In this document: in pieces, positions 34,650 to 35,676 of the stretch
How the letters are laid out: each line of letters starts with the position of its first letter
Numbering within the stretch: the stretch's first letter is position 1
Origin: Bacillota bacterium
GTDB lineage: Bacteria; Bacillota; Desulfitobacteriia; Desulfitobacteriales; Desulfitobacteriaceae
Assembly: GCA_021811425.1 (NCBI GenBank)
Contig: JAJZPA010000010.1
Coordinates: 1 to 35,676, forward strand
Length of the DNA stretch: 35,676 nucleotides
Direction of reading: 5' to 3'
The notes under the pieces: generated by a model
Seen by the model: the letters and a program-made list of their open reading frames with translations, nothing else
What the model was told of the DNA's origin: nothing
The model's database searches: none
Position numbers and translations under genes: made by a program

Positions 34650-35093
34650 ATGAAACTCCATGAACTGAAGCCCGCACCGGGAGCGACCCATGCACCCAAG
34701 CGTTTGGGCCGGGGAATTGGCTCGGGAACCGGCAAGACCAGCGGAAAAGGGCATAAGGGACAAAAAGCCCGTTCGGGCGGCGGCGTACGTCCTGGTTTTG
34801 AAGGCGGCCAACAGCCGCTTTATCGTCGCTTGCCGAAACGCGGATTTACCAACATTTTTAAGAAAGAGTACACCGTGATCAATGTCGGTGATCTAGAAAG
34901 CCGCTTTGAAAGCGGTACAGAGGTTACCATTGAATCCCTCTTCGAGGTCGGTTTGATTAAAGCCGTCAAGTATGGTGTGAAGATTTTAGGAACAGGAGAA
35001 CTGACCAAGGCCTTGACCGTTAAAGTTGACAAGGTCAGCGGGGCTGCCAAAGATAAGATTGAGGCGGCCGGCGGAAAAGTCGAGGTGGAATGA
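34650..35093 (+). CDS. rplO: 50S ribosomal protein L15
   Basis: A 147-residue assembly protein. The Gly/Arg/Lys-rich N-terminal tail ([20 protein letters not shown], about 21-40) penetrates rRNA, and a globular C-terminal domain follows. ATG 34650 has GGGAGGTG upstream. The track start 34638 lies within that Shine-Dalgarno region. secY begins 1 nt after its stop. Confidence 0.96.
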   Translation: MKLHELKPAPGATHAPKRLGRGIGSGTGKTSGKGHKGQKARSGGGVRPGFEGGQQPLYRRLPKRGFTNIFKKEYTVINVGDLESRFESGTEVTIESLFEVGLIKAVKYGVKILGTGELTKALTVKVDKVSGAAKDKIEAAGGKVEVE

Positions 35094-35094
35094 G

Positions 35095-35676
35095 ATGATT
35101 CTAGATTCCCTGAAGAATGCTTGGAAGGTCGCGGATCTCAGGAAGAAAATCGGTTTCACCTTGCTCATGTTTCTGATCTTCCGCATAGGTGCTCATATCC
35201 CAATTCCGTTTGTGAACCATAACGTGTTGCGCGACATGCTCGGCAGCGGTAGCATTTTCGATTTTTTCGATACGATATCAGGTGGTTCCTTTAAACGAAT
35301 GACAGTGTTTGCCTTAAACATTACTCCTTATATTACCGCCTCTATTATCCTGCAGCTTTTGACGATCGTTATTCCTTCCCTGGAGCGTCTGGCGAAGGAA
35401 GGAGATTATGGCAGGAAGAAGATCACGCAGTATACTCGTTATGGGACGGTCATTCTGGGGTTTGTACAGGGTCTTGGCCTGACACTTGGCATCCGCAATG
35501 CATTGCTTATTCAGAGTGAAGCCTGGAGGTGGCCGACGTATTTATTGATTACAGTAGTATTAACTGCAGGTACTGCCTTCTTGATGTGGCTCGGTGAGGC
35601 TATAACAGAGAAGGGAATAGGGAACGGGATTTCACTGATCATTTTTGCTGGGATTGTCTCTCGTGTTCCAGATGGA
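35095..35676 (+). CDS. secY: Preprotein translocase subunit SecY (partial, runs off window)
   Basis: The first 194 codons of the protein-conducting channel are visible, open to the right edge and absent from the ORF track for that reason. Features are a cytoplasmic N-terminus (LKNAWKVADLRKKIGFTLL), TM1 (about 17-35) with RIGAHIPIPF, the plug region with GGSFKRMTVFALNITPYITASI, and the LERLAKEGDYGRKKI cytoplasmic loop, followed by further membrane segments. The start ATG 35095 lies one base after the rplO stop, with GAGGTGG inside rplO. Its partner secE lies at the left end of this window. Confidence 0.96.
   Translation, partial: MILDSLKNAWKVADLRKKIGFTLLMFLIFRIGAHIPIPFVNHNVLRDMLGSGSIFDFFDTISGGSFKRMTVFALNITPYITASIILQLLTIVIPSLERLAKEGDYGRKKITQYTRYGTVILGFVQGLGLTLGIRNALLIQSEAWRWPTYLLITVVLTAGTAFLMWLGEAITEKGIGNGISLIIFAGIVSRVPDG

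Overview
The window is a chromosomal segment of a Gram-positive anaerobe-type Firmicute. Gene order, L33 and S14 proteins with CxxC zinc knuckles, an L7Ae-like protein between rpoC and rpsL, the L10 leader and strong AAGGAGG ribosome binding sites all support this. A Cys-rich loop in EF-Tu and the overall style suggest the Peptococcaceae/Desulfitobacteriaceae, but that family-level placement is inference.

Layout. (1) 1-3669: rpmG-secE-nusG-rplK-rplA-rplJ-rplL, with a promoter, a terminator after rpmG, an L1-type operator before rplA, an L10 leader with attenuator before rplJ, and a strong terminator after rplL. (2) 3737-13202: an accessory block where rpoB would normally follow. It holds a truncated methylglyoxal synthase remnant, then a LacI-regulated operon: LacI regulator, creatininase-family hydrolase, class II aldolase, TIM-barrel isomerase/epimerase, Tm-1-like (UPF0261) protein, zinc alcohol dehydrogenase and DASS-type transporter. 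A soluble chemoreceptor with a degenerate CZB domain follows, then a terminator. (3) 13304-20405: rpoB-rpoC with its own consensus promoter and a roughly 230-nt structured leader. (4) 20423-25312: a new promoter, then L7Ae-like-rpsL-rpsG-fusA-tuf. (5) 25665 to the right edge: the S10/spc cluster rpsJ-rplC-rplD-rplW-rplB-rpsS-rplV-rpsC-rplP-rpmC-rpsQ-rplN-rplX-rplE-rpsN-rpsH-rplF-rplR-rpsE-rpmD-rplO and the first 194 codons of secY.

The accessory block is the most interesting part. One promoter with two abutting perfect 14-bp LacI-type palindromes precedes seven co-directional genes forming a complete-looking import and breakdown route (transporter, dehydrogenase, ring or amide hydrolase, isomerase, possible ATP-dependent enzyme, aldolase) for an unidentified, probably anionic, polyhydroxylated substrate. 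The hydrolase/dehydrogenase/TIM-barrel trio recalls the IolN/IolM/IolO inositol route of Thermotoga, but the transporter type, the aldolase and the Tm-1 protein do not fit it, so a different pathway is likely. The transporter lacks both family SNT signatures and the chemoreceptor lacks two of four expected zinc ligands.

A second theme is a family of composite intergenic repeats inside the translation operons: a left end with GGGGACACACC, a core of degenerate 7-nt units (CAGAAGT/CCAGAGG), and a right end GGAATGTCCCCATTGAAA inverted relative to the left. Copies lie before rpsL, rpsG, rpsJ, rpsS (right half only) and rpsN (nested double copy). They resemble REP/MITE-type palindromic elements and sit just upstream of ribosome binding sites.
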